From assembly GCF_032452875.1 (NCBI RefSeq), contig NC_083868.1, positions 96,502,537 through 96,566,536 on the forward strand: a stretch of DNA of 64,000 nucleotides, given 5' to 3'. This DNA comes from Bos javanicus. Its lineage: Eukaryota; Chordata; Mammalia; Artiodactyla; Bovidae. Below the pieces are notes generated by a model. It saw only the letters and a program-made list of their open reading frames with translations. It was not told the origin of the DNA and did no database searches. A program made the position numbers and the translations under genes. Below are positions 46,016-57,002 of the stretch, piece by piece (position 1 is the first letter of the stretch; each line of letters starts with the position of its first letter).

Positions 46016-46881
46016 TGCATGAATTCTTGATGTATTTTTGGATACTTACACCTTATCAGATGTATGACTTGCAAATACTTTCTTCCATTCCATACGTTGT
46101 CTTTTCACATTGTTGATGGTTTGCTTTACTATGCAGGAGCTTTTCAGTTTGATGTAATCCTTGTTCATATTGTCTTTTGCTACTTTTGCTTTTAATGAAC
46201 GATCCAAAAAAATCATTACCAAGATCAATGTCAAGAAGCTTATCTATGTTTTTTATGGTTTTGGTTCTTATGTTCAAGTCTTTAATGTATTTTGAGTTAA
46301 TTTTTATGTGCGGTATAAGATAGGAGACCAGTTCCATTCTTGTGCATCTGGCTATCCAATTTTCTCAACCTTATTTATTGAAGAACTATACTCTCCCCAT
46401 TGTATATTCCTGCCTCCTTTGTCATCAAGTTGGCCATATAGGCATGAGTTTATTTCTGGACTACTTTTATAATTCATTCATCTATGTGCCTGTTTTTGCA
46501 CAATGCCGTACTATTTGATTACTACAGCTGTGTAGTATAGTTTGAAATCAGGAAACATGATGCCTCCAGCTTTATTCTTCTTCCTGCACTAGATTACTTT
46601 GACTACTTGGGATATTTTGTGGTTCTATACACATTTTAGGATTTTTTTATTTATGTGAAAAAATGCCATTGGAATTTTGATAGGAACTGCATTGAATATT
46701 AGATTGCTTTGAGTAGTATGGAAATTTTAACAACATTGTTTCTTTCAGTCCATAAGCATGGAATATATTCTGTGTCTTCTTCAATTTCAAAGTCTTAAGA
46801 GTTTTCAGATCTTTTACCTCCTTGGTTAAATTTATTCCCTAGAATTTTATTCTTTTCAAAGAAATTGCAAATGGACTTCCT

Positions 46882-47095
46882 TTTTTATTAAAATATTGAT
46901 GATTTACAATATTAACTTCAGGTGTACAGTATAGTGATTCAGTATTTTTGAAGATTATACTCCATTATAGATTATTACAGGTAGTAGATATAATTCCCTG
47001 TGCTATACAGTATGTCTTTGTTAATTATCTACTTTATATACAGTAGTTTTTAATCTATTAATCCCATACCTCTAATTTGTTCCTTCGTGAATTCA
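46882..47095 (-). mobile_element. L1 3' end inserted in L1
   Basis: TTAACTTCAGGTGTACAGTA, GATTATTACAGGTAGTAGAT and CCCTGTGCTATACAGTATGT mark an antisense L1 3' UTR. ORF2-type L1 sequence lies on both sides. Confidence 0.65.
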
Positions 47096-47221
47096 GGTTG
47101 TTAATACTTTCATATTGCACTATGCTTATTATTTTCCCTTCTTGTAGTGTCTTTGTCTGGTTTTGCTTAATAGAGTAATGCTGGCCTCATAAAGTGAGTC
47201 CAGAAGTGATCACTCATCTTT

Positions 47222-48431
47222 CAGTTCAGTTCAGTTCAGTCACTCAGTTGTGTCTGACTCTTTGCGGCTCTATGAACAGCAGCACGTCAGGCCTCCCTGT
47301 CCATCACCAACTCCCCGAGTTTATCCAAACTCATGTCCATTGAGTTGGTGATGCCATCCAACCATTTCATCCTCTGTCGTCCCCTTCTCCTCCTGCCTTC
47401 AGTCTTTCCCAGCATAGGGTCTTTTCAAATGTGTCAGCTCTTCACATCAGGTGGCCAAAGTATTGGAGTTTCAGCTTCAGCATCAGTCCTTCCAATGAAC
47501 ACTCAAGACTGATCTCCTTTAGGATGGACTGGTTGGATCTCCTTGCAGTCCAAGGGACTCTCAAGAGTCTTCTCCAACACCACAGTTCAAAAGCATCAAT
47601 TCTTCGGCGCTCAGCTTTCTTCACAGTCCAACTCTCACATCTATACATGACCACTGGAAAAACCATAGCCTGGACTAGACAGACATTTGTTGACAAAGTA
47701 ATGTCTCTGCTTTTGAATATGCTGTCTAGGTAGGTCATAACTTTCCTTCCAAGGAGAAAGTGTCTTTTAATTTCATGGCTGCAGTCACCATCTGCAGTGA
47801 TTTTGGAGCCCCAAAAATAAAGTCAGCCACTGTTTCCACTGTTTCCCCATCTATTTGCCATGAAGTGATGGGACCGGATGCGATGATCTTAGTTTTCTGA
47901 ATGTTAAGCTTTAAGCCAACTTTTTCACTCTCCTCTGTCACTCTCATCAAGAAGCTCTTTAGTTCTTCTTCACTTTCTGCCCTAAGGGTGGTGTCATCTG
48001 CATATCTGAGGTTATTGATATTTCTCCCGGCAATCTTGATTCCAGCTTGTGTTTCTTCCAGTCCAGCGTTTCTCATGATGTACTCTGCATATGAGTTAAA
48101 TAAGCAGGGTGACGATATACAGCCTTGACGTACTCCTTTCCCAGTTTGGAACCAGTCTGTTGTTCCATGTCTAGTTCTAACTGTTGCTTCCTGACCTGCA
48201 TACAGATTTCTCAAGAGGCAGGTCAGGTGGTCTGGTATTCCCATCTCTTTCAGAATTTTCCACAGTTTCCTGTGATCCACACAGTCAAAGGCTTTGGCAT
48301 AGTCAATAAAGCAGAAATAGATGTTTTTCTGGAATTCTCTTGCTTTTTTGATGATCCAACGGATGTTGGCAATATGATTTCTGGTTCCTCTGCCTTTTCT
48401 AAAACCAGCTTGAACATCTGGAAGTTCACGG
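47222..48431 (-). mobile_element. BovB LINE, 5'-truncated, inside L1
   Basis: Antisense copy from the TTCAG tail to GGAAGTTCACGG. TCACTCA(T/C)CTTT at 47,210-47,221 and 48,432-48,443 is the target duplication. Confidence 0.92.
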
Positions 48432-48448
48432 TCACTCACCTTTAACAT
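47442..48448 (-). pseudogene. BovB reverse transcriptase fragment
   Basis: The 237-codon minus frame (47,735-48,448) holds the RT core: RKGRGTRNHIANIRWIIKKA, FIDYAKAFDCVDH, GKGVRQGCISSP and RYADDTTLRAES, keeping both palm aspartate motifs. A shift at FIFGAPKSL (other copies read FIFLGSK) breaks it; the C-terminal domain follows in 47,442-47,738. Its upstream end is the insertion boundary, so no endonuclease domain exists. Relatively low divergence suggests recent insertion. Confidence 0.9.
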
Positions 48449-48844
48449 GTTGGAAGAGTTTACAAAAAATTGGAATTAATTCTTCTTTAAATGTCTGTTA
48501 TAATGCACCAGTGGAACCATCTGGTTCCGAACTTTTCTTCGTTGGGAGCCTTTGATTACTGACCTATAATTCTTCCTACTAAATGATCTGTTCAGATTTT
48601 TCATGATTCATTCTTGGTAGGTTGGACATTTCCAGTAATTTATCGATTGTTATATTTCAACTGAACAATACCTAGACCAGATAAAGAGGGCCAAGACCTT
48701 TATTTCAGCACCCTGTAGTTATTTCTTTAGCAGCATTATATCTGTTAAAATTGCTAGATTGTATCCTGCACTGGACAGCAAGTACCTAATGAACAATAGG
48801 CTGTCCTGATCAACACAGTCATTCCAGACCTGAGTGTACTAAGA

Positions 48845-49540
48845 TAAAAAGTAACCCTCATTTTTCATGGATTCCATATTTATGAATATACCTCATTACT
48901 AAAGTTTACTTGTGACCCCCAAAATAAAATTTCGCTGTGTTTTCTTGCTCATTTTTTGACATTTACAAAATAGGGGAAGATTTTAGTCAGTCAATACACA
49001 TTTTCCTGCTGCTGCTGCTGCTAAGTCACTTCAGTCGTGTCCAACTCTGTGCGACCCCATAGACAGCAGCTCACCAGGCACATTTTCCTAGCTAAGGTCA
49101 AAGAAGGCAGTGCTCTGCCTTCTTGTTTCAGATATCAAACTGTAAACAACTGTTGTTTTCACAGTCTATTTGTGTTTCTTTTTGCTTTTTTGTGACTTTC
49201 GTTGATGACTTGGTTGTTTAAAATGGTCCCCAAATATAGTATTGTAGTGCTCTCTAGTGTTCCTAAGCACATGTAGGCTGTGATATGCCTTACAGAGAAC
49301 ACACGTGTTAGATAAGCTTCCTTTGTACATGAATTACAGTGCTGTTAGCTGTGACTTAAATGTTAATGAACCAATTAAACACAGTGTCTTCAAACAGAAG
49401 CACACATAAAGCAAGATTATATATGTTAGCTGACCAAAATGTGATGCTCACAGGAATGTAATGTGTACTTCCTCTAGTAGCAACAGTTCAATATTCACTA
49501 ATCCAGTGTTTCAGCAACTTGACTAGAATCAACTATATTT
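48845..49540 (+). mobile_element. Tigger/pogo-like DNA transposon remnant with transposase N-terminus
   Basis: Non-coding left part (TTCCATATTTATGAATATAC, GTGACCCCCAAAATAAAATT) precedes ATG 49,223. The frame there starts MVPKYSIVVLSSVPKH, then decays, but the following residues (VMCLTENTRVLDKL-like) match the helix-turn-helix start of pogo-type transposases as I remember them. The right end (AGCAACAGTTCAATATTCAC) is the usual terminal part. The catalytic domain is absent. Confidence 0.55.
49008..49078 (-). mobile_element. 71-bp Bov-A2 fragment
   Basis: Tail and part of one unit only, flanked by CACATTTTCCT at 48,997-49,007 and 49,079-49,089, so it is a truncated insertion and not a deletion relic. 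Confidence 0.9.
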
Positions 49541-49649
49541 GTTGAATGCATGAAGCTGGATCATTTGATTCCAAACCCAAAGCTTGTGTGACTGCAGTAT
49601 ATGGTGGTATACAGGCAGCATGCAATAGTATATGGTAGTAACAGTGATT

Positions 49650-49760
49650 GTGGAGACAAGCTTCCTTAGAGTTCAATCCTGGCTCTTTGACTTGCTAGCT
49701 GTCTAATTTGGGGCAAATTATTTAACTTTTCTCTGCCTTCTTCCACAATTGAAAGCGCAG
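49650..49760 (+). mobile_element. MIR SINE fragment
   Basis: GAGTTCAATCCTGGCTCTTT, TTGGGGCAAATTATTTAACT and TTTTCTCTGCC match the MIR core. Confidence 0.65.
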
Positions 49761-49774
49761 ACAAAATAGTTGCT

Positions 49775-49960
49775 AATGGTTGCCTGGGCTGGGTGTTGGG
49801 GGAGGGGACTGACCACAAAGAGGCACAAAGAAAGTTTTGAGAAATATTCTGCACCTTGTTTATAGGTTTACAGTGGTAGTTACAAAACTGCCCATGTTTT
49901 TCAAAACTCACAGAACTTAAAAGGGTAAATTTCACTTTGTATAAACTCTAACAGTAAATT
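49775..49960 (+). mobile_element. L1M 3' end
   Basis: GGTTGCCTGGGCTGGGTGTT, GGGACTGACCACAAAGAGGC, and AAAACTCACAGAACTTAAAA followed by GGGTAAATTTCACTTTGT are typical of old L1 3' ends. Confidence 0.65.
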
Positions 49961-51090
49961 TGAAGGTTTAAAAAGGAGTAACAGTCAAGATTAAAGGAAT
50001 AATGCACATAAAACATTTACTGCACTACCTGCTTATATACTCTAAATATTTGTAACTTTCTAACAATAACAGGGAAAGGTTAGGGGGTGTGAGGAAAAGC
50101 AGAGTGGACTCCTGAAGCAGGGTCCTAATCTGGCTCTTTCACATATTAGCTACATGCTGAGCTCAGTTTAGGGTGTTCACTTGCTTACTGTAAATCTGAC
50201 TGGACAACACACGTGAAACATCTGTGTAAACCATGGAGTCACATAGAAGAGTGAGAAATGGAATTTTTCATGAGACAGCAGTACAAAATCACAGGCCCAC
50301 ATAAACTGGGGTTTTAAGGCCATCTCTGCAAGGTAGTAGAATTTGGTGGGCTGTGAAACCACTGAGAAAAGGAGAATGCGTCTCTTTTTAAGAAACTCGG
50401 TCCTAATCCTATTCAAGTCACTACTGGCTCCTATTAATTCCAAGACAACCCAACTGGCCTAATGAGGTACAGGCATACCTCAAACTTGAAGGAATCCCAA
50501 TGCCAGGAGGATGTAAGAGCTGAGTTTGGCAGCACATCTTTCTGCTGGACAATGCAGTAGGAGTCAGACACCATTTGCCTCCAAAACTCGGTAACAGCCT
50601 CTGATGTGAGGAGTGTGAGGAGAGAGTTAGGTCATTTCACCGCTGCTTTTTAGTTCGTGGGTGTCTCAGGAGTTCTCTCCCTTGAGAGCGGATCAGCAGT
50701 GGCAGCCGCCGCTGGAATCTCATAGTGGGCGACTGGTGTCTCCCGCGAAACCCACAGTGGGAGCCGGGTAACACCATACTGCACTCAGGCTCTTCCTCAA
50801 GTAAAAAGCATGGTTTGGAACGCCAAGTAGGGCTTCAAGTTGGGCCAGAAGTTGGAACCCAAAGTTCCCTCCAAAGCCACGAGATACACTCGTTGAATTC
50901 GCACGCCTTGTGAGTTCTGACAGCCGTCACATGACAACTACCACAACACCGGAGGGCACGGGCCATCAAGTGCGTGGCTTGGTTTCCGTTCAGTTCGACA
51001 GGGACCCTAACTTAATTGCACCTGGAAGTTTGAGAGAGCAAGTTTCCTTACCGGCGAGTTTACCCTCAGCAACCGAACTCCATAAAGTGC
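49961..51090. other. Unique DNA upstream of EIF5A2
   Basis: No repeat or protein gene recognised. GC content rises and CpG dinucleotides appear from about 50,690 (AGCCGCCGCTGG, CCCGCGAAACCC). The short frames at 50,725-51,113 are not convincing proteins. A divergent non-coding transcript from the CpG island is possible but not shown. Confidence 0.5.
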
Positions 51091-51890
51091 TCTTCACGCC
51101 GGAAGTGCACTAATCCGCAGCACGTGGGGTTGCCAGGGCGCTCTTCACGTGACTGGGCGGGGCCTAAGGAAGCTTATAGCCAATGGTAGCGCGAGAGGGC
51201 GGTGCCTATGACGCGCCGGGACCTATCCCGGAAGTGGGGCTGAGGTGGGGGCGGGAAAGGGCGGGGAGGCCGGGGTGTGGAAAGTGTGGCGGCCCCTCCC
51301 CGTCTCTTGGAACTGCCGCGGCCACCACAGCTGCCGCCGCCGCAGCTGTGCGGGACCGGCGCGGGTGCGCAGGCAAAAGGCTCTCTTTACCTTCTGAAAG
51401 GTGAAGACTCGGGGAAAAGGTGGTGGGGCTGCGACCGGAGCGAGGAAGGGCTGGGGTAGGCAGCCAGAGCCGAGCCCCGACCGAGAAGAGGAGGAAGGAT
51501 GGATGGGGGACCGAGGCGAGCGCGGGACCCGCCAGGGCTCAGGCCCGTGAGGCGCCGGGCCGGGGATGTCGGCAGGACAGAGGGTGTCTGAGAGGTCGAA
51601 GTGACGCCGCTGCAGGCTGGAGGGAGAAGTGTGCGCCCACTGCCCGAGGGCCAGGTGCTGATGGCCAGGTCCTGTTATCCCCATCCTTCGCAGGGATGTG
51701 CGGCCTGGGCTGGGTCCCCCGCACTGAGGATCCGGGCGGCGGCGGAGGGCCGGGCGGCGCGGTGCGGGAAGGTCGTCCGGCGGTGGGACGGTGGGGGCCG
51801 GGATTTGCTGCCCCCCGAGCGGGTGAGCGCCCTCGGCGGGTATTCCCCAACCCCAGCGAGCTCTGCTGCGACTTCCCTCCCACCTCCCCA
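51091..51890 (+). promoter_or_regulatory. EIF5A2: CpG-island promoter and first exon region of EIF5A2
   Basis: Dense CpG and GC over about 800 bp just upstream of the coding exon. Visible sites: ETS-type CCGGAAGTG at 51,099-51,107 and 51,228-51,236; E-boxes CACGTG at 51,121-51,126 and 51,146-51,151 (the latter within TCACGTGAC); GC boxes GGGCGGGGCC at 51,155-51,164 and GGGCGGGGAG near 51,260; CCAAT within GCCAATGG at 51,179-51,186. No TATA box is evident, which fits a CpG promoter. The first non-coding exon probably lies near 51,290-51,400, with CTGAAAG/GTGAAG at about 51,403 one possible donor. Transcription start and donor are inferences. Confidence 0.8.
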
Positions 51891-52094
51891 GCAAAGGATG
51901 GAAAAGTTTGTAAGGCCGGAGTTAGAAAGTGCCCACTATTCCGGGTGGGTGTTCTATAAATGCAGAAATAATAGATCCATGATGCTTGGCTCGTAACTTG
52001 TCCGAAATGAGGCGTTTTCCTGCTTGCATGCTAGTTGTTAAAAAGCAAACAAACTTTTTGCATAGTACCCTCAGAAGAATCTCCCCAGCCCACC

Positions 52095-52905
52095 ATGGCG
52101 GATGAAATTGATTTCACTACTGGAGATGCTGGGGCTTCCAGCACTTACCCTATGCAGTGTTCCGCCCTGCGCAAAAACGGCTTCGTGGTGCTCAAAGGAC
52201 GACCATGCAAGATAGTGGAGATGTCAACTTCCAAAACTGGAAAGCACGGTCATGCCAAGGTAAATGCCCTTCCTGGTCTGCCTTGGCGTTGGGGTTTTGA
52301 TCATTTGTATTCCATTACAGAACATGAGGTTTCTGAACTTGTAAGTGTATAAGAACACATTTTTATTCTTCCCACAATTACTGGGTGATCGGCTATTTGA
52401 ATACTGAAAGGTAGCATTTCCTTCCTGGGCCCAATAATGTTTCATTAACTGGAAATAGAAACTTTCCTGAATCCTAGTGACTTAGGCGATCTATTTTACA
52501 AATGAAAAAACCTGTTCTAACATCATTCTAAGGAAACTAACCTCATTTTTCTTAAGCACTTTTATGATTGAGTTACTAGACTGTATGATATTGTGTCTTG
52601 ATATGTCATGATACTGTTTAGTTGTTCACTGCTTCTCAGTTGTATGACCACTACTTTTTTGTTTTAAGAAAGTAAAATTAGATGACCTTGAAAGGAGAAA
52701 GAATCTGTCATAATCAGCATTGGTATTATGCTTCTGTGTATGTAATGAGTGATATCTTGGCAAAGATTAAACAGATTTCCTGTTCTCCCTTCTCTGTTAG
52801 GTTCACCTTGTTGGAATTGATATTTTCACGGGCAAAAAGTATGAAGATATTTGCCCTTCTACTCACAACATGGATGTTCCAAATATTAAGAGAAATGATT
52901 ATCAA
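52095..52905 (+). CDS. EIF5A2: Translation initiation factor eIF-5A2, residues 1-90 (two exons)
   Basis: Exon 52,095-52,259 starts at ATG in a perfect Kozak context (CCCACCATGG) and encodes 55 residues. Exon 52,801-52,905 encodes 35 more. Splice sites: AAG/GTAAATG at 52,260, CTGTTAG/GTTCACC at 52,801, CAA/GTAAGT at 52,906, all phase 0. The protein starts [20 protein letters not shown], which separates eIF5A2 from eIF5A1 (MADDLDF..., SATFP). Residues [12 protein letters not shown] surround K50, the lysine converted to hypusine by DHPS and DOHH. The SH3-like domain is largely present; the OB-fold C-terminal half is encoded outside. eIF5A relieves ribosome stalling, for example at proline runs, and helps termination. 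The sequence is intact and intron-bearing, so it is the gene and not a retrocopy. Confidence 0.96.
52260..52800 (+). other. EIF5A2: EIF5A2 intron 2
   Basis: A 541-bp intron bounded by GTAAAT and a pyrimidine tract ending CTGTTAG. No repeat insertion is seen. Confidence 0.9.
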
Positions 52906-53872
52906 GTAAGTATTAATTTCCTTTAAAATATTACTTGTTTCCTAAAGGTGCAAATACTTTCTACTGTCAGTTGTAATTTAATAAAACCCACAAGTAGTTT
53001 TATAGGTTTTTCTAACCCATTATTAGGTACTGCTTATCTTAGAAATTGGAGAAATATAGTGCTGTTTAACACTTGTATTTTATCTAGGATAACTGTTAGT
53101 TTGCCCTTTAACATTCTTGCATTTTAAAAATTTGAACACTTCCTATTTTTCAGATCAAGTGACTCCATATTGTGAGTCCAGTGTTTAGTAAAATTACTAT
53201 TCTCTTTGCTGTAAATTATTTCAAGTTTAAATAATTCCCTTCTAGGTAATGTTTTTTTTTTTTTTTTTTTACCTTACCAGACCTAAGATTCTCAAGAAAT
53301 TTTTGGAATTCATGTTCCACCAACCAAGTTTGTATGTATTAAGGAATGAGTGTCAGAATTTGGTGTCCTTAAATAGGGAAATAAGTTGAAAGCCATAAAT
53401 ACAAAGGACAAAATGTATAGTCACTGAATAGGTGAAGGAAATAAAAAAAAAAAACTTTGTAGTTTTATTTATATTCAGTGACCATGCTGTGAAATTATAG
53501 GTATAAACTGCAACTTTTAGCTCCAATTATACATTTAGATAAGTCATGTTTAATGATAGCATTTTCTTGTTTGGAGTATTGATAGTAACTAAACCACTGA
53601 CCTCATAGGATGTGGAAACTCAGATTAATCATAACTAAAGTCTTTCTTGAAAGTCTTTAATTTCTTTATCAAACATGCTATATGTAGAACTCTTTTCTAT
53701 TCATTTTACATAGTGAAAAATACAAATGTGATGCTCAATTTGTTTTACCCAATTTAAACTGATTTCTTGCCATACCTAATATTGTGTTTATAATTTTTAA
53801 AGAATGTTACCATTAACTGCAATATCCAATGATTTCCTTTTAGTTTTTGTCCACATGTAAACATATTTTTTT
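52906..53872 (+). other. EIF5A2: EIF5A2 intron 3, unique start
   Basis: Starts with the strong donor GTAAGT. No repeat except T-runs (about 53,251-53,270) and an A-run near 53,441. Confidence 0.6.
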
Positions 53873-54028
53873 GGAGAAGGAAATGGCAATCCACTCCAGC
53901 ACTCTAGAGAAGGAAATGGCAATCCACTCCAGCACTCTTGCCTGGAAAATCCCATGGACAGAGGAGCCTGATAGGCTACAGTCCATGGGGTTGCAAAGAG
54001 TCGGACACGACTGAGCAACTTCACTTTC
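53873..54028 (+). mobile_element. Bov-A monomer SINE with internal duplication
   Basis: A single Bov-A unit flanked by AAACATATTTTT at 53,859-53,870 and 54,029-54,040. Its first 33 bases are repeated (53,874-53,906 and 53,907-53,939). Confidence 0.9.
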
Positions 54029-54170
54029 AAACATATTTTTACACAATTTTAATCTAGTAAGCAGTTTTATATTTTCATTTTCCCTCTTAATAAATGTTTT
54101 CTGTTGTTGTTAAAAAGTCTGTAGAAATTTGAATTGTCTTAGTAGAATAGTAGAAAGTTTTTTTTTTTTA

Positions 54171-54320
54171 AGTCAGGCAGATCTGAGTTTCAATCTAGTC
54201 CTGCCACTTTCAAGCTGGGTGATCTTGGACAAATTATGCAATGTTTCTAAGCCTCAGTCTTCCCATCTACAAAGGAGGGATAATATGAAGGTTAAAAGAT
54301 AATATGTACCCCATAATTAC
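54171..54320 (+). mobile_element. MIR SINE
   Basis: CTGAGTTTCAATCTAGTCCT, GGGTGATCTTGGACAAATTA and TCTAAGCCTCAGTCTTCCCA are the MIR core in sense. Confidence 0.8.
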
Positions 54321-54411
54321 CTCTTAATTAGATTTATGCCCCAAACTATTTTTTCCTATATAAAAACTTCACTTAATCACTTATTCTTGGAGTACTTAGA
54401 CATTGCATACA

Positions 54412-54459
54412 GTGCTGCTGCTGCTACTAAGTCACTTCAGTTGTATCTGACTCTGTGGG
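54412..54459 (-). mobile_element. Short Bov-A2 fragment inserted in a MIR-like tail
   Basis: GCTGCTGCTGCTACTAAGTC through CTGACTCTGTGG; afterwards GTGCTCGGTAAACATTTGTT resembles a MIR 3' end, and GTGCT on both sides is a short duplication. Confidence 0.75.
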
Positions 54460-55090
54460 TGCTCGGTAAACATTTGTTAAATGCATACATGATTATTCAA
54501 TGAGGTAAGGATGGTACAGCCAACTAAAGCTAAGCATAGAATTTTCTTTTGCCAAAAATGAATTTCTGTTTTCATCCTTAACATGTGAATGCTTTGAATA
54601 TGCAATATTCATTCGGTATATAATGCTTTTGCCTTTGAATGTTTCAGAAAAATAGTAGTTCAGATGACGACCACTGTGATTAAATTAGCCAATCATTGAT
54701 TAGAACTCAGGATCAACATAAAGGAAAATTTGGGTTTGAGTTGTATTTTGGCAGGACCAGAACTAGAATGAGGGAAATGAGATTAGTAAAGCCCTTGCCT
54801 CAAGCACAAAACTTTACATAAAGACAAGACCAGTAACAATGCCAAGCAACATAGGGGCCTAAGTCAGAAGGGAAAAATCAGGAATTCTGATCTTGTCTGA
54901 AAATTTGTTCATTATAGAATTTTCGCATTCTAATTTTTAAAAATACTACCTTAACCCGATCACTGAGGGTTTTGTGTGTTTGTGTGCACATGCACACCAC
55001 CTTAAATTCTGCACCCTAAACAAGTGCCTCACTTGGTTCACTATAGTCCCAGCGCTCAGTATATGGTCTGTGTTGCAGAGCTGCTAAGAC
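54460..55090 (+). other. EIF5A2: Unique intron DNA
   Basis: Nothing recognised except short GT-rich sequence near 54,970. Confidence 0.4.
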
Positions 55091-55330
55091 AATGGCTCAA
55101 GCCTAACAGTCTATGATCAGATCCTTTCTTTGGCACCTACTAATTACATGACGTTGTTTGACGAGTTATTTAATCTCTCATCTGCCTTTTTGTATTTATA
55201 AAATAAGGATAAGAATAATAAACTCCTCGTGAAATCACTGTAAGGATTAATTAGTTAATTCTTAGAAAAGTGCCTTGCAGAGTGAGCACTCAGTGATCAC
55301 ACCCCTTCATTATCAAGTCAGCATAGAATA
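55091..55330 (+). mobile_element. MIR SINE
   Basis: GATCAGATCCTTTCTTTGGC, GAGTTATTTAATCTCTCATC, AAATAAGGATAAGAATAATA and AGTGCCTTGCAGAGTGAGCA follow the MIR order. Confidence 0.75.
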
Positions 55331-55392
55331 TTTATTTCTGTTCATTTAAAAAATTAGTTTGATGAACCCTTCCAGTTATATTCATTGTGCTA

Positions 55393-55657
55393 TGGAAGGC
55401 AATGGCGCCCCACTCCAGTACTCTTGCCTGGCAAATCCCATGGACAGAGGAGCCTGGTAGGCTGCAGTCCGTGGGGTCACTACGAGTCGGACACAACTGA
55501 GCGACTTCACTTTCACTTTTCACTTTCATGCATTGGAGAAGGAAATGGCAACCCACTCCAGTGTTCTTGGAGAATCCCAGGGACGGGGCAGCCTGATGGG
55601 CTGCTGTCTATGGGGTCTCGCAGAGTCAGACACGACTGAAGCGACTTAGCATTAGCA
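55393..55657 (+). mobile_element. Bov-A2 SINE
   Basis: Sense dimer, with a small deletion in the second unit (GTGTTCTTGGAGAATCCC), ending CTTAGCATTAGCATGG. Target duplication not clear. Confidence 0.9.
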
Positions 55658-56972
55658 TGGTGGTCTTCACTATCCAAGTGGCTTGATTCAATTTCTACTT
55701 ACTATTTGGCTACTTGTAGTCCTTTGTGTTTGCTGAATTCAGTATTTCAAATGCCAGTTTGGCAGTCAGCTGAAGTGAAATATATACATATGTGTGTGTG
55801 TATTCGTTATAATAATTAAAAGGTAAATCTTTGTTTAAGAAAATAAAGGTATTTATAATTTTATGTATCTTAAAATGAGTTCAAAATGAAAGAAAAATTG
55901 TCTTCTGAATTCCATTCCAAGATGTAGCTGGAATTGCTAATTTCCATCCTTTCTCTCAAAACTAGTTATGGTTGTCTGGGGCTCACTGATAGTGTAAAAT
56001 ATAAATACACTTAAACACTTTTGGGAATCCCCAGACTCTTAAATACAGAAACGCTTGTTCAAACTCTGCTACTCCCTTGAATCATATTGGTTTAGAAAGT
56101 TCTATGTTCCTGTGCACCACACCACAAGTTAAATGCATTTTCATCATTCACTAAAGTTTTATTTGTCATTTAAAGATCACTTTTTAGAAGGAAAGCTAAT
56201 CACTACAGGACATGTTAAAGTATAGATTTTGTATCTTTGGATTATTGGTGAATTTCCAAAACTGTGAATGTTAAATCCTAGTATATTCTTCAAATAAGTG
56301 TATGCCTTTTGTATAAGGAGTCGAATTTTGTTACTGCAACTTAAAATAGAACAACAAAGAAAATAATGATGCAATGAATTCTCTGTGTTTGAAGTCTTTT
56401 TATACTTTTTAACCTGTTTGTGGAATCTTTGTGTTCCCTGGTAGAAGCAGTGTTTCTTTGGAATAGAAAACCTCTAAATCAGCAGATCCCAGTGTTGCAG
56501 GGAGAAGAAACAGATATTTTGCTACAGGATCAGTGAGGGTAATAGTGAGAAGAGCCTTCTACCTTTGGTTCCTAGGCCTGTGTATTTTACCTTTGGGAGA
56601 AATAGTACCATATATTGGAATATATTGTAACTTGTAAAACAGCACCCAGGCGTGCATTGTCCAGCAGGTGGCAAAGATGAGTAGGCCAATGCAAACTCTC
56701 TTAGAATGACGGGAGTACATGGAGCAGTGAATCCTCTGAGTGTTGTCCTGCTGTTTTTTATTTCGCCTGTCAAATGAATTTTTTAACCAGAAATGACACT
56801 GTGTGAGGTTCTGAAGGAATGTGACAGTTTATAAATCCACAGATGAGATTTCAGCAGAAGCACTGCAGGCAGCAAAGGCAAATTTATATGTAAAGTAAGA
56901 ATATATTGCAGTGAGCACAAACTGCTGCCTCTTCCATGATGGAGGGAATATACTATCACCAGGCAGCTGGCT
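55658..56972 (+). other. EIF5A2: Unique intron DNA
   Basis: No exon or repeat recognised. A GT/TA run is near 55,783-55,801. Minus frames at 56,177-56,773 look like chance. Confidence 0.45.
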
Positions 56973-57002
56973 CTTTGCCCTAGGTTCAGTTCAGTCGCTC
57001 AG

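Larger units (their letters stand above)
44830..48660 (-). mobile_element. L1 (L1MA-like) ORF2 region, repeatedly interrupted
   Basis: Antisense L1 ORF2 appears as blocks 44,830-45,727, 46,029-46,881, about 47,096-47,209 and 48,444-48,660. Diagnostic segments: GGTTGCACCATTTTACAGTT, GGATCATATGGTAGTTCTAT, CTTTGTCATCAAGTTGGCCA. It is split by a CHR SINE, an L1 3' end and a BovB. Minus frames at 46,046-46,337 retain scraps of ORF2 protein only. Confidence 0.82.

Noticed and set aside
51223..51996. Several long overlapping frames (up to 223 codons) on both strands around the CpG island
   Set aside because: GC-rich DNA has few stop codons. Products are Pro/Arg/Gly-rich without any domain, and they overlap the EIF5A2 promoter and first exon.
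52224..52445. Antisense 73-codon frame over EIF5A2 exon 2 and intron 2
   Set aside because: Chance frame opposite a conserved coding exon.
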